A stretch of DNA of 47,832 bases, taken from assembly GCA_021773295.1 (NCBI GenBank), contig JAJFKI010000035.1:1-47832 (forward strand). Direction: 5' to 3'. The stretch's first letter is position 1. Every line of letters starts with the position of its first letter. This stretch comes from Gammaproteobacteria bacterium. Lineage in GTDB: Bacteria; Pseudomonadota; Gammaproteobacteria; UBA1113. This document shows, one piece after another, positions 16,947-26,842 of this stretch. The position numbers were made by a program, and so were the translations under genes. Below the pieces are notes generated by a model. The model made no database searches and was not told the DNA's origin. It saw only the letters and a program-made list of their open reading frames with translations.

Positions 16947-17684
16947 GTGGGTTCCTCGAGAAAGCGTGGGAAAAAAGCTAAGAAAAACAAAGTGGTTGAT
17001 TTATTTGGCGGTCAGGCTGATGAGCCTGCGATTGCTGTTGGCTTAGTGGATATTGAGGAAATTATGGCGCAGCATCAGCGGGTGCGGTCTTGTTCGGCTT
17101 TGACCTTTGAGCAGGCTAGTATTCAGAGTGTTGTGGTTTATTATACCAGTCGTGGCAATGAGCCTATTAATAAGGATGAGTTATATCAGCATTTAATCAG
17201 CCATTTAAGTGCTTATGAAACGCCAACGTTTTTTGTTCATTTGGAGAAAATGCCGTTAAAGAGTGATGGCAGTATTGCCTATGATGGCATGCCATTGCCT
17301 CGTGAAACGGATTTGGCTTACGTTGAAAAAGTCGTGGCTGAGAAGGGGAAAGACAAGTCTTTGCCGCAGACGTGGACTGAAGCGAGTGATTATCATCGTG
17401 AAAATTTAGAAGAAAGTATTCGTCGGGCAGAAGGGAAATTTGCACAAACGGCGATCCCTTACAATGCCTCAAATAACCCTGAGGCGGGTCCTGGGCAGCA
17501 ATTACCACAGCATCCGGTTTTATCGAAGTCACCATTGCATACAGGAGATGCTACAAGGATTAACTCGATGCCAACGAATACAGAAGAAGGTCGCAATGAA
17601 TTGACTAATTCTCTAACAAATCAGAATCAAAAGAAACTGGGTATGACCAGTACGCCAACCCCTAATCCAAATCCGACGAAATAA
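16947..17684 (+). CDS. Orphan AMP-binding-enzyme C-terminal subdomain protein with basic N-terminus
   Basis: Protein of 245 residues starting at GTG, with GGAGAA 12 nt upstream. Residues 2-16 form a dense basic cluster (SSRKRGKKAKKNK) resembling a nuclear localisation signal. Residues 33-118 resemble the C-terminal lid subdomain of adenylating enzymes such as NRPS A domains: GLVDIEEIMAQHQRVRSC, SVVVYYTSRG, ELYQHLISHLSAYETPTFF and LEKMPLKSDGS. The large N-terminal ATP-binding domain is missing, and the normally catalytic Lys after DG is Ser109. Adenylation alone is therefore unlikely. The last 130 residues are polar and disordered-looking, rich in Asn, Thr and Pro. It could be a binding module or an effector. 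Recognition is by motif pattern only. Confidence 0.6.
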   Translation: MGSSRKRGKKAKKNKVVDLFGGQADEPAIAVGLVDIEEIMAQHQRVRSCSALTFEQASIQSVVVYYTSRGNEPINKDELYQHLISHLSAYETPTFFVHLEKMPLKSDGSIAYDGMPLPRETDLAYVEKVVAEKGKDKSLPQTWTEASDYHRENLEESIRRAEGKFAQTAIPYNASNNPEAGPGQQLPQHPVLSKSPLHTGDATRINSMPTNTEEGRNELTNSLTNQNQKKLGMTSTPTPNPNPTK

Positions 17685-17695
17685 AGTTTATCCCT

Positions 17696-17783
17696 CTTCT
17701 ACTTTAAAATCCCATGAATATTCCTTACCGCCCCTACATTCTTTATCACGCTTCATTGCATAAATGGGATTTTAAAGTAGAAG
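17696..17783. repeat. Inverted repeat E upstream of the ankyrin gene
   Basis: CTTCTACTTTAAAATCCCAT (17696-17715) and its exact complement (17764-17783) flank a 48-bp spacer. Within the spacer, 17727-17752 matches 47634-47659 on the opposite strand at 24 of 26 positions, so it carries a dispersed repeat. The right arm ends 19 bp before the ankyrin start, so it could affect its expression or terminate the upstream gene. Confidence 0.8.
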
Positions 17784-17802
17784 TGCTATATACTTATTCC
17801 CC

Positions 17803-19206
17803 ATGAACTTAGCAAATGAAATACTATACGGTGATTTGGCCTCGGTACAACGTGCCCTAGACAATGGGGCGGTGATCGATGAGTTTGATGACTTTGGTTT
17901 CACGCCGCTGATTGAAGCAACCATTGTGAATAATTATGACATGGTGAGCTTGTTGCTTGAACGCGGTGGTAATCCTAATTTTCAAGATGTGTTGAATCGC
18001 ACGGCGCTGCATTGGGCGGCGGAAAATGACAATCTTGATATCGCCAAGTTGTTATTGGAAAAAGGTGCTAATGCCAATGCTTATAGTCTTGGTGGGCAGC
18101 CGCCCTTAGTCATGCCGACACTGCATAAGTATGAGCGCATGAAGCAATTGCTTTATAAGTACGATGCAGATTTCAACTTTGCTAATGATTTCATTAATAC
18201 GAAAATCCTTGGTCACCGTTTTGAATTACAGGGTAATATTAATATTTATTGTGAACCAGAAAAGCGGTTTGTGGAGTTAGAATTAGAAGGATTTTTTCTC
18301 GGGATTTCGATTGGGATTATTTATAGCTCCTTGAATCATTATATTAAACATTATGCTGTGCGTCAGTATCGGCACTATTTTCCCTATTTACAAACTATGT
18401 GTGGCGCACTGCAAGCGACACAAGAATTGATAAAGTATCAGCATTATTTAATTGAAATCAGCCAACATACGGATGCGATTGATCAAGCCATTCATTATCC
18501 ATTATTGATTGTCCCTGTAGGGTATGAAGGACATGCCATTACTTTTATTCGTTATGGCGCTTATTTAGCAAAGTGTGACAGGGGGGTGCTTAGTCATACT
18601 GAGGGCAGCACCAACATCTACTTTATGCACAATGCTAGGGCTTTTACCAGTGAGTTTGCAAAAGGCTTACTCTACACTAAACAAAGTAAAGAATTTATTA
18701 CAGGCCAAATTCATCATGTATTAGGTCTTGAGTCCGTGATTCAATTGCCGATTGAGTCGCAACTCAGTGGTAACTGCTCTTGGGCCAATGTGGAAGCGTC
18801 ATTGCCAACGATGTTATTTTTCTTGTTACTAGAAGCCAATCCACAAGAGAATCCTGAAGAGATTAAACGCGTTGCCATGGAAGTATTTCATCACTGGCGA
18901 GAATGGGATAAAGACATTGCATTGAATGAATGCATCCAAAGTTTTTATCAAGCTAGCCCGGCGCGCAAAGCCACGAAGGCGGCATTACTTGGCGCTATTT
19001 TATTCCAACGTTGTGATTATAAAAATAAAGCTGATATTAAACGCGCTGAGAAAATCCTACCCGTATTAATCGATCCGGATTACGAGTACGTGTTAAAAAG
19101 CTACATCAAGAATTACTGGCTACAAAGCAAAACGCCCAATGGAGATAATTTATTGAAAATGCTAGATTTATGCGGCGTTGATATTCCATTTGATAGTATC
19201 GAGTAA
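17803..19206 (+). CDS. Ankyrin-repeat protein with possible permuted cysteine-peptidase-like domain
   Basis: Protein of 467 residues. Residues 3-125 contain three to four ankyrin repeats, the clearest being FGFTPLIEATIVNNYDMVSL and NRTALHWAAENDNLDIAKLL. Ankyrin repeats bind proteins and are typical of Legionella and Coxiella effectors. Residues 180-345 form a separate domain with GHAITFI (His244), CDRG (Asp259) and SGNCSWAN (Cys325). That His-Asp-Cys order would suit a circularly permuted papain-like site, but this is inference from residue pattern only. No signal peptide is present. No obvious Shine-Dalgarno sequence precedes the ATG. It is most likely a secreted effector. Confidence 0.78.
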   Translation: MNLANEILYGDLASVQRALDNGAVIDEFDDFGFTPLIEATIVNNYDMVSLLLERGGNPNFQDVLNRTALHWAAENDNLDIAKLLLEKGANANAYSLGGQPPLVMPTLHKYERMKQLLYKYDADFNFANDFINTKILGHRFELQGNINIYCEPEKRFVELELEGFFLGISIGIIYSSLNHYIKHYAVRQYRHYFPYLQTMCGALQATQELIKYQHYLIEISQHTDAIDQAIHYPLLIVPVGYEGHAITFIRYGAYLAKCDRGVLSHTEGSTNIYFMHNARAFTSEFAKGLLYTKQSKEFITGQIHHVLGLESVIQLPIESQLSGNCSWANVEASLPTMLFFLLLEANPQENPEEIKRVAMEVFHHWREWDKDIALNECIQSFYQASPARKATKAALLGAILFQRCDYKNKADIKRAEKILPVLIDPDYEYVLKSYIKNYWLQSKTPNGDNLLKMLDLCGVDIPFDSIE

Positions 19207-19207
19207 G

Positions 19208-20026
19208 CTAGGACGATAAGCTTTTGCAATGTTCACGGACATGTTCATTGATAAATTGAATGACTTTCGGATACTCAGATTGCAGGTAAAAGTCATTATG
19301 TCCAAGCCCTTTAACGCCGAGAAGTTGTTTGGGTTCATTGGCGGCTTCATATAGGGCTTTGCTAAATTTTGCTGGGACGACGGCATCATCGTCGGCATAG
19401 GTGATGAGAACGGGGATATTAAGGGTTTTAATTTTTGATTTTGAATCGTAGGATTCCAATAAGAACCAACGGGTTGGGAAAAAGAAATAATGATGGCTGG
19501 CCATATCGGCTAATGAGGTGAAGGGTGATTGTAGAATGAGCGCCGCAACGGGATATTTCATGGCAGTTTCAATAGCGACCGCCGTGCCGATGGATTCACC
19601 ATAGAGAATTGTGCAATTAGGCGCAATCCCACGTTGCTCCAAAAAGTCCATGGCAGCTGCAGCATCTTGATATAAGCCCTTTTCCGTTGGTTTGCCAGGG
19701 TTGGCGCCAAAGCCACGATACTCAACCAGTAATAAGCCATAACCATCTTGGCGATAGCGCTTAGTCAAGAAGACCCGGTGCCCAATATGACCAGCATTAC
19801 CATGAAAATACACAAGAGTTGGTTTGCCTTTCTGAGCGGGCTGATACCAGGCAAAGAGCTTTAAACCATCGTTTGTTGTTAGGGTAATTTCTTGCATCGA
19901 TTGCGCATGCCAAGCCGAGGTTGTGGGCCTGTCTTTGCTAGGAAAATACGTATGAGAACGCTGCGTTAGCAGTAATAAGATGGCGAGTGCGACATAAATG
20001 GCAATGATGCTTAATAATATCTTCAC
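19208..20026 (-). CDS. Membrane-anchored alpha/beta hydrolase (BEM46/YfhR-like)
   Basis: Protein of 272 residues from a GTG start at 20026. An N-terminal hydrophobic anchor (ILLSIIAIYVALAILLLL) is followed by a periplasmic-type hydrolase domain. The oxyanion region is HGNAG (75-79). The nucleophile elbow is GESIG with Ser145, and the other triad residues are Asp214 (ADDDAVVP) and His243 (GLGHND). Substrate is unknown, and esterase or thioesterase activity is plausible. An in-frame TTG at 20080 would add 18 residues but lies in a repeat remnant, whereas AGG sits well before the GTG. The gene converges on the ankyrin gene with 1 bp between stops. Confidence 0.85.
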   Translation of the reverse strand: MKILLSIIAIYVALAILLLLTQRSHTYFPSKDRPTTSAWHAQSMQEITLTTNDGLKLFAWYQPAQKGKPTLVYFHGNAGHIGHRVFLTKRYRQDGYGLLLVEYRGFGANPGKPTEKGLYQDAAAAMDFLEQRGIAPNCTILYGESIGTAVAIETAMKYPVAALILQSPFTSLADMASHHYFFFPTRWFLLESYDSKSKIKTLNIPVLITYADDDAVVPAKFSKALYEAANEPKQLLGVKGLGHNDFYLQSEYPKVIQFINEHVREHCKSLSS

Positions 20027-20070
20027 GTGCTTTGGCCTGTTGTTTGAGTATTTATAAAGTATACACTCAT

Positions 20071-20115
20071 CGTACTCCAAAATGCGAAATTTATGACGTG
20101 GCGATTTTTGCCCCC
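20071..20115 (+). repeat. Decayed remnant of a TATACCC element
   Basis: ACTCCAAAATGCGAAATTTA and a later TTTTTGCCCCC reproduce the left half of the 163-bp element with several changes. There is no matching right half. It lies between the 1562-residue gene and the hydrolase. Confidence 0.6.
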
Positions 20116-20164
20116 TTGCGGGCTAAAGGCTCAACACTTCTTATTCCTACTTTCAGTATGAGCC

Positions 20165-23100
20165 CTATTTAATAAGTGAGCGTCGAGCTATGTCTGCGTA
20201 TGAGGTGGTAATGTTTGTGTCAGCTGCTACTGTTTGTGACTGGTGGTACGCAGTATTTTTTAAACGATACCATGCCATAAAACTCCGATGCTCAGATTCT
20301 GATTTTTTAAAAGACCTTATGCTATCTTTAATACGCATTGTAAAGTGGGGTTCAGCTGTAGTCCCTTTGGTTAAGTTAAGTAAATTGACACGTTGTAGTT
20401 GGTAGTCAATGATTTTCTCAAAATACGCTTTAGCAAGGTTTAAATGGTTAAGGTTTGGTGTTGTATCAGCCATTTCTTGATAATAAAGACCGATAATGAG
20501 AGATAGATGAATAAGAAAGGTAATGCGGTTTAATTTAAGCATAAAAGTATTAGGCTGATAAGCTTCTAGCTTTTTATGATCTCGCAGAGTTAAGTTTAAT
20601 GGAAAAGCGGTATATGAGGTGTGATCCCTGCAATAATAGCGGCTAATTATTTCGAATTCATGATCGGTGGTGGGTGGCGATAGAGTTGGTTTAAAGAGTG
20701 TGACAGTAGGCGCACTGCTGGCGCACGAAGTATCATGATTCCAAGGTTTAGCAAGAGAAGTGTTAGCGCTAGAGCTTGCAACTGGTGCAGGGATAATGCT
20801 TGCAATCGGTGCAGGATGAACTGGCATGGGTGGATTTGTAATGAGGGTTTCTTTAGCATTAGGTGCTATAGTCACACTAGCACAGGCCAAGGCCGCTGAA
20901 CTCGAGTTTGAGCTGCTGTCGGCTGACTTGATAGTGACTAGGGGTGCTTTGGTTTTTCCTTTTCCTTTACCTTTTTGAGCATTAATTGCAGGACCTTGCT
21001 CTTTTAGAGTAGGCGGTTTTTTCGTGTTAGAGATACCTTTTAGTTGGGCTTTAAGTCTTTGTAGTTGATTAGCAAATGTTTTGTGCTGTTTTCTTGGAAA
21101 ATCCATATCATTATGATAGTGCTGCATTGCAGTGATGTATTGCCTGAATAATCTAACGTTTGACGTGTTATCACTAAGCTTATCGAAGGCTTGTTTAGCA
21201 AATATCATGGCGTATCGCTTATTACAGAGGTTGCGGCTGAGGCGGTAAGTGCTACCGTTAGTTTTTGTGAAGTCACAATTATTTTTAAGAAAAAATTTCC
21301 CTATTGCTTGCAATGTTTCAAGCAATTGACTGTTTGATGGCGCGTCATCAAGAGTGGTTTTTAGCAACTTATTGATAGTATCAATATAATAATTGCATTG
21401 GCTCACATTGCCGTTCGACAATGAGGTTTGAAAATTACGCAGCATTAAATTTAACATTGCTTCCAAGGATACTTCTGGTGGCATTAACTGACTCATCATG
21501 GATTCTTGAAGGTGAGTGGTTTTTAATTTAATGATAGAAATAATTTGTTGCATGAGTAGACAGGCATATTGGTATGAAAGGTAGTCTACGAATAATTTTG
21601 CCAGGGTCATATGATGATATAAGCATGAAACATAATCTTTGTTACGATTAGACGCAAAGAGACAAAAAGCATGTAAGGTATGCAGCAAGCCTGTTTCAAT
21701 AAAAAGTTCTTGATCTTCTTCTGATAGACTCGCTTTAAAATCTGATAAGCTGGATAAGGTCCATGATGAAATAATTGAAAAATCATTAATATTAATTGCT
21801 TTGATGATGATGTCGTTCCCGATTTTATAAAGCCATGGATGGTTTGTCTTAATGGTTTCATTTTCTATAATGGCGTTGTACTCAACAAGCGTTTGCTTTG
21901 CGATATCAAATTTATCTTTAGACATTTTATCTAAACAAAACTGCAGCACGAGAAGATATGAGTATATTGATTTGCTAGGTAAATCTGTTTTAATGTTCGT
22001 TGATAGCTTTAAGTACTCTTTGGCTAGTTCACTAATGTTATTATCAAATGACGCTACGAAATAATGTTGCAAATAAAGCCCTTGGATATTATCCAGGCAC
22101 AGCGCATAAAGTGTTGGGTCACGGTATTGTTTAAGTTGCGTGACTGCTGTTCGATGTAACGCTAATAATAACGGTAGATTCTGAACAGCCGTAGAGGATA
22201 GAAAATTAATAGCTGATCCTAAGTGAGGCAGTAACGCTTGTTCGGGGAGTGAGTTTTTAGTATAAAACACATAGGAAAAGATTAATTGAATATAAGATTC
22301 AAATTTCTTTTGTTCTTTCAATGTAATATGTTCAATATTGTCCAACAACCATTGTAGGGAGTTTGCTGCATTTCCAAACATTTCATTGGGTGAGACACAG
22401 AGCGGCATGAGTAAAGTAGATACTGGTTGAGGTGTGATGAATCCTCTTAAGTATGAGCAGATTAGTTCGAGGTGATTCATTAATAGTGCTTGATTAAAGC
22501 TACCTTGTTTTGCTGCCATTTTTTCTTCTAGCTCAACGATTTTTAAAAATGCCTTTGTAAATGAGGATGCTTTTGATTTTTCTTCTTTAGTTGGTGGTTT
22601 TCGATGAAAGGGCAATGGGACAAGGTGTTCCGTATGTGAGATCGTACTAGTTGCTGCACAAGAATCTTTATCGCTTGGGGTGGTTGTTAATGAAGAGGAT
22701 GATGCTGCCACTGGCGTGATCGTTGAGCTGGCTTCATTGCCATGAACAGCGGTTAGTAGCTCAACGAATGGAATGCATTCAGCAATTTCATTTTTCATAT
22801 CAATATTTTTATAACTTGGATCAGTATTTTCAGTCTCTATGCCAGGTAATAAGGTGGTGAGTTCATTTAATAATGTTTGGTATTTGACCGCTTCCATCAG
22901 CATCCGTTTACATTGCTCGATATCCGTTGTTTTGAGTGCGATTGCATAGGCTTTTGTGGCAGTGACAACTTGAGTCAAAGCTTTTGTCTGCAGTTTTTTT
23001 TGATTAAGTTTCTTTGCAATTTTAAAAGCATTTAAAGCAATTAATTGTTTGTTTTGTACCGTAATAACAGAATTTTTCGTATTTGCTAATTGTATTAAGT

Positions 23101-24853
23101 TAGCGACGATATCGGCGCATAGATCATGCTTAATTTTAATTAATTGCGAGGTGGTATCTTTTAATACTAATGATTCCAGTATAGTTAATGCTTCTTCGCA
23201 AATTTGGTACATTGCAAAAAGATGTTTAAGTTTTTCAGACTCAGTGTGGTAACTTACCACGTTTTTATTTTGGCTATGCAACCGCAATCGCTTTAAAAGC
23301 TCACAGAATAACGTTGGATAACTCTCTGGTGGTATACCACTTAGATGGCGGGTAAACGTGGTCATGGCATAATAAGTGTATTCCTTCGCCCTTGTCAGAT
23401 TATTTGTCTGCATTTTAGTAAAACCGGGGATGTGGATTAAGTTTTCTTCATTTTGGGCAATAAAGTTTATGGCTAATATATCTGCTATTTTTAATAAAAA
23501 CAAAATGGCTTTGTCGGTGGTTTGTGCCTCGCTGACACGATAACAAAACATTGCTGCTAGGGTGTTGAAACAGAGTTTTCCAGCATCAAGCATATTCTGA
23601 ATGTTACTATATCTAATATAGGTTTTAATGAGATTAATAAGATCTATGTAACTTTGTTTTTCACCAAGGAATGTTTGAAACAGGCAGTGATCTGTTTCTG
23701 GACGAAATTTGAAGCATTGATTCTCCATCCTCAGCAGTAATTCAAAAGTGGTGTTAAAGCTCCCTGCACAGATGAGTTTATTGATGAACTGAGAATAGCT
23801 TTCCATAACAGCATCAGGAGAGTCAGTCTTGAGGGTGTGTTGCAGTTTAGTATTGAGTAATGCAAAAATCCAACCTGTTTTTCTAAAGTTTTCATCATCG
23901 TAATAGCTTGCTATGGCATTATCAACAAGAAAGCTGGCATCACCAGCGGTGCTAGAGGAGCTTGCAGCATTTGACTCTGCTGCAAGTAATGTGATTAAGG
24001 TTTGTGTGAGTGGGTGCGAACTATCTGCCATGGGTGATTCAAGAAAGTTATTTAAGGTGATTCTGGCAGCGGTAGTACGTTTTTGTTCAAGATCATGAAT
24101 ACAGTGATGGCCAATGAGTGAGATGATTTGTTTGTACGTTTTTCTAGGAAAGGTCTCAGGATAAATGCTTGTGGCGCGTGTTATGAAGTGTTGGCTGAGA
24201 CGGCGTGCCTCATCAAGTTCAGCTTGCAGGCAATGGTTATGGATATAGAAATGTTTTAAAAGTGATAAACAACATTCGTAAAATTCACGTAAATGTTTTT
24301 TTGGATAATCCGCTACATTGCTTATCGTTCGTAACCCTAACTGCAATAAGTCATGTAGTAATTGCTTATCATCATCTTCAAGTTCACTGAGCTTCTTAAT
24401 ACTTGCATCTAAAAAATCGAGTTGATGGCTGGGATTGTTCGTTTTATAGGTTAAAAATAGGTGTGAGGCTAGCGTGGCAATATTAGCTTTTAATTGAGTG
24501 AGTATTCTGTCAGGTATGGCACCAATTTCTTTAACAATTTCTTTTAAAGTATTAATCGCGCTATTGCTGACAGAATGAGGTGTTGTTTGTGAGCCACCAT
24601 TTTTGGTTAATTGTTTATGCCCTGCAATGAAATGCAATGCTTGGCACTGATAATTGAATAATTCAATAAGACTGCCGATGCTAATTATGGTTTTTTTATT
24701 GCTTGGGTCTTGTCTGGCTTTTATTCTTTGAACTTTAAGTTCTAGCTGATTGATACCTCTTATTGCTTGTTTTGCACTATAGGATTTTTTTAAAGGTTTT
24801 AATAGCGTAAATTCTTTAGTATGATCTTCTCTTGCCACGGTAGTTGTCCCCAT
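20165..24853 (-). CDS. Giant 1562-residue protein, function unknown
   Basis: No recognised family. Most of the protein (residues 1-1280) is helical-looking, with Leu-rich segments that could be TPR-like or HEAT-like solenoid, but no repeat consensus is clear. Ser/Ala-run linkers occur near residue 290 (AAESNAASSSSTAG), 718 (AASSSSLTTTPS) and 1305-1400. The last is preceded by QKGKGKGKTK near 1291 and rich in Pro, Ala and Ser. A final domain of about 165 residues follows. No signal peptide is present. It starts 41 bp after the Sel1 gene stop on the same strand and may be cotranscribed. Its linkers resemble those of the 2284-residue protein, so the two may belong to one effector-like class. Confidence 0.75.
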   Translation of the reverse strand: MGTTTVAREDHTKEFTLLKPLKKSYSAKQAIRGINQLELKVQRIKARQDPSNKKTIISIGSLIELFNYQCQALHFIAGHKQLTKNGGSQTTPHSVSNSAINTLKEIVKEIGAIPDRILTQLKANIATLASHLFLTYKTNNPSHQLDFLDASIKKLSELEDDDKQLLHDLLQLGLRTISNVADYPKKHLREFYECCLSLLKHFYIHNHCLQAELDEARRLSQHFITRATSIYPETFPRKTYKQIISLIGHHCIHDLEQKRTTAARITLNNFLESPMADSSHPLTQTLITLLAAESNAASSSSTAGDASFLVDNAIASYYDDENFRKTGWIFALLNTKLQHTLKTDSPDAVMESYSQFINKLICAGSFNTTFELLLRMENQCFKFRPETDHCLFQTFLGEKQSYIDLINLIKTYIRYSNIQNMLDAGKLCFNTLAAMFCYRVSEAQTTDKAILFLLKIADILAINFIAQNEENLIHIPGFTKMQTNNLTRAKEYTYYAMTTFTRHLSGIPPESYPTLFCELLKRLRLHSQNKNVVSYHTESEKLKHLFAMYQICEEALTILESLVLKDTTSQLIKIKHDLCADIVANLIQLANTKNSVITVQNKQLIALNAFKIAKKLNQKKLQTKALTQVVTATKAYAIALKTTDIEQCKRMLMEAVKYQTLLNELTTLLPGIETENTDPSYKNIDMKNEIAECIPFVELLTAVHGNEASSTITPVAASSSSLTTTPSDKDSCAATSTISHTEHLVPLPFHRKPPTKEEKSKASSFTKAFLKIVELEEKMAAKQGSFNQALLMNHLELICSYLRGFITPQPVSTLLMPLCVSPNEMFGNAANSLQWLLDNIEHITLKEQKKFESYIQLIFSYVFYTKNSLPEQALLPHLGSAINFLSSTAVQNLPLLLALHRTAVTQLKQYRDPTLYALCLDNIQGLYLQHYFVASFDNNISELAKEYLKLSTNIKTDLPSKSIYSYLLVLQFCLDKMSKDKFDIAKQTLVEYNAIIENETIKTNHPWLYKIGNDIIIKAININDFSIISSWTLSSLSDFKASLSEEDQELFIETGLLHTLHAFCLFASNRNKDYVSCLYHHMTLAKLFVDYLSYQYACLLMQQIISIIKLKTTHLQESMMSQLMPPEVSLEAMLNLMLRNFQTSLSNGNVSQCNYYIDTINKLLKTTLDDAPSNSQLLETLQAIGKFFLKNNCDFTKTNGSTYRLSRNLCNKRYAMIFAKQAFDKLSDNTSNVRLFRQYITAMQHYHNDMDFPRKQHKTFANQLQRLKAQLKGISNTKKPPTLKEQGPAINAQKGKGKGKTKAPLVTIKSADSSSNSSSAALACASVTIAPNAKETLITNPPMPVHPAPIASIIPAPVASSSANTSLAKPWNHDTSCASSAPTVTLFKPTLSPPTTDHEFEIISRYYCRDHTSYTAFPLNLTLRDHKKLEAYQPNTFMLKLNRITFLIHLSLIIGLYYQEMADTTPNLNHLNLAKAYFEKIIDYQLQRVNLLNLTKGTTAEPHFTMRIKDSIRSFKKSESEHRSFMAWYRLKNTAYHQSQTVAADTNITTSYADIARRSLIK

Positions 24854-24894
24854 ATATTATCTTAGCGTCATCACTACGTAAAAATGATAGCAGC

Positions 24895-26706
24895 CTATTT
24901 ATTATTAATCCCATTTCCCCAACAAGCATCTTGGAAATATTGTTGTAGAAACTTCGCTTCTTTCATCGCTAGTGGTGAAACTTGTTGTAACTTTTGCAAG
25001 TAAGGTTGTTTGTAATTGGCGTGAAGGCTTAGCATATAGATGACATAGGCATTTTTATACGTAATTAATGGTAATTGATGTTGTCCAAGGTTGTAATCGC
25101 GACGTAAGCTTGCCATCATTGTCTTTTGTTTACGTAGGGTGTATCTGTCAGTAGTATGACGGTACCCTTGTTCGGCAGCATGTGCAAAATAACTTTTAGC
25201 CGAGTCATCGTCTGCTGCAATGCCTCTACCTTCGCTATATAAAATACCTAAATCATTCATGGCACAGACATTATTTTTTTGTGCTGCTTTGGTGTACCAA
25301 TTTAAAGCTTGTTTATAGTCCTGATGGACGCCATGTCCCTTCGCATAGGACAAGGCTAAATTATATTGCGCGATGACATCACCGCGGTTGGCAGCAGCTA
25401 CATTAAGTTCGTAAGCTTTTTTCCAATCCTTTTTAACACCAGTGCCTTTTGAGTAAGCGGTGGCTAAGGTTGCCATGGCTGCAGGATCTTTTTTATTCGC
25501 CGCCACTTGCAGCCAGGTAATCGATTGTGCTGTGTCTTTTTTAGTAACAGGATTACCTTCTCGATATTCCAAGCCAAGATAATAGGCTGCAGGAGGATAG
25601 CCTTGCTTGGCAGAGCGTTGCAGGTACTTCATGTATTCAGGCCAATTTGCTTTTCGTTGTGGGTTATCAAAATAAAGCATTGCTAATAAGAATTCACCAG
25701 CCGCATTGCCAAGGTCAGCTGATTGTTGTGCATAATACAACGCTTGTTGATAATGACTTGGCACTCTTTTTCCAGAGGCGTAAATGGCACCCAGTTGATT
25801 CATCGCCGGCGCAAATTTCTCATTGGCGGCAAGTTTTAAAACAGCCATCCCTTTATTTGTTTGCTTGGCATTAAATAAATAGTAATTAGCAATCAACATT
25901 AATAGTTGTGGATTGTTGCTCTTGCTAGCGTGATCAAAATAGTGCTCTGCTTTGATCGTATCTTTTTCTACACCTAAACCTTTGCTATACATATATCCCA
26001 GCAATACTTCTGCATTTAAATTTCCTTTATCTACGGCAGGTACAAGTAGGTTGTGCGCATGCTGGTAGTTCCCTTGCTTCAATGCAATATAAGCCAACGT
26101 TTCCGGTGCTTGGTTGCCTTGATAAAAAGTGAATATGATGAGAAACCACAGAATAGGGCCCGCAAAGTAAGCGAGGATATTGTTGCGATTAAATTCAGAA
26201 TAATCTGGGTAGTGCAACTCTCGCTGTTGATTAATCGCATTAATGGTTTGTTGCATCACGGCCATGCTGAAGCTTAGTAAACTAATGAATAGTATAAACA
26301 GGGACATATGTGTCCAAGGCGATAATGAGAGAAATTGAGCAACCAGCGGATTGTTAGGAATGCTTGCTAAGCAAGCGCCGACAAAAAGAATATAGACCGA
26401 CACAGGGTGCCACCAAGTTTTTATCTTCATCGCTTTTGCTTGACGACTAACATTCACTGTAAGAAAAATAAAACAAAGCAAACTTAACAAAAACATGAAG
26501 ACAGCGGCTATCCCAGCGGCTACTGGGTGTTCAATCTTCTTTTTATGACGAGCATAGCGATAAAAATTGGTAATAAACCACCGCCATTGGTACAAACCCA
26601 CCGTTAAAAGGGTAAGCCATATAATTTTTTTTACAGATGTGGCTAAATATTCTACTTCTAAGTTATCTTTAGTCTCATGCTGTGTTGGTGAGGCGTTTTT
26701 TTGCAT
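24895..26706 (-). CDS. Sel1-repeat protein with N-terminal membrane domain
   Basis: Protein of 603 residues. Residues 25-205 carry about five hydrophobic helices, starting with VKKIIWLTLLTVGLYQWRWF, which resembles small multi-pass DUF4234-type domains. Residues 210-530 contain eight or more Sel1-like repeats, such as AEVLLGYMYSKGLGVEKD, AQYNLALSYAKGHGVHQD and AMNDLGILYSEGRGI. Sel1 repeats scaffold protein complexes, and in Legionella family members (EnhC, LpnE) they affect host interaction. The membrane domain suggests an inner-membrane scaffold rather than a secreted protein. It lies divergent from the radical SAM gene and just upstream of the 1562-residue gene. Confidence 0.85.
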   Translation of the reverse strand: MQKNASPTQHETKDNLEVEYLATSVKKIIWLTLLTVGLYQWRWFITNFYRYARHKKKIEHPVAAGIAAVFMFLLSLLCFIFLTVNVSRQAKAMKIKTWWHPVSVYILFVGACLASIPNNPLVAQFLSLSPWTHMSLFILFISLLSFSMAVMQQTINAINQQRELHYPDYSEFNRNNILAYFAGPILWFLIIFTFYQGNQAPETLAYIALKQGNYQHAHNLLVPAVDKGNLNAEVLLGYMYSKGLGVEKDTIKAEHYFDHASKSNNPQLLMLIANYYLFNAKQTNKGMAVLKLAANEKFAPAMNQLGAIYASGKRVPSHYQQALYYAQQSADLGNAAGEFLLAMLYFDNPQRKANWPEYMKYLQRSAKQGYPPAAYYLGLEYREGNPVTKKDTAQSITWLQVAANKKDPAAMATLATAYSKGTGVKKDWKKAYELNVAAANRGDVIAQYNLALSYAKGHGVHQDYKQALNWYTKAAQKNNVCAMNDLGILYSEGRGIAADDDSAKSYFAHAAEQGYRHTTDRYTLRKQKTMMASLRRDYNLGQHQLPLITYKNAYVIYMLSLHANYKQPYLQKLQQVSPLAMKEAKFLQQYFQDACWGNGINNK

Positions 26707-26842
26707 ATTAATGTGTCAATCATTGGTCGAAGCTCGAATTATATAGCAATTATTCGCCAAACCCTAGTATGATGATTAAAAATAGATAGCTGTTTTAGTT
26801 GGACAAACTCTAAAATAACAACCTTTTGGTGGGAGACTTACT

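Noticed and set aside
20027..20080. TTG start for the hydrolase inside the repeat remnant
   Set aside because: The GTG at 20026 has AGG at good spacing and directly precedes the membrane anchor.
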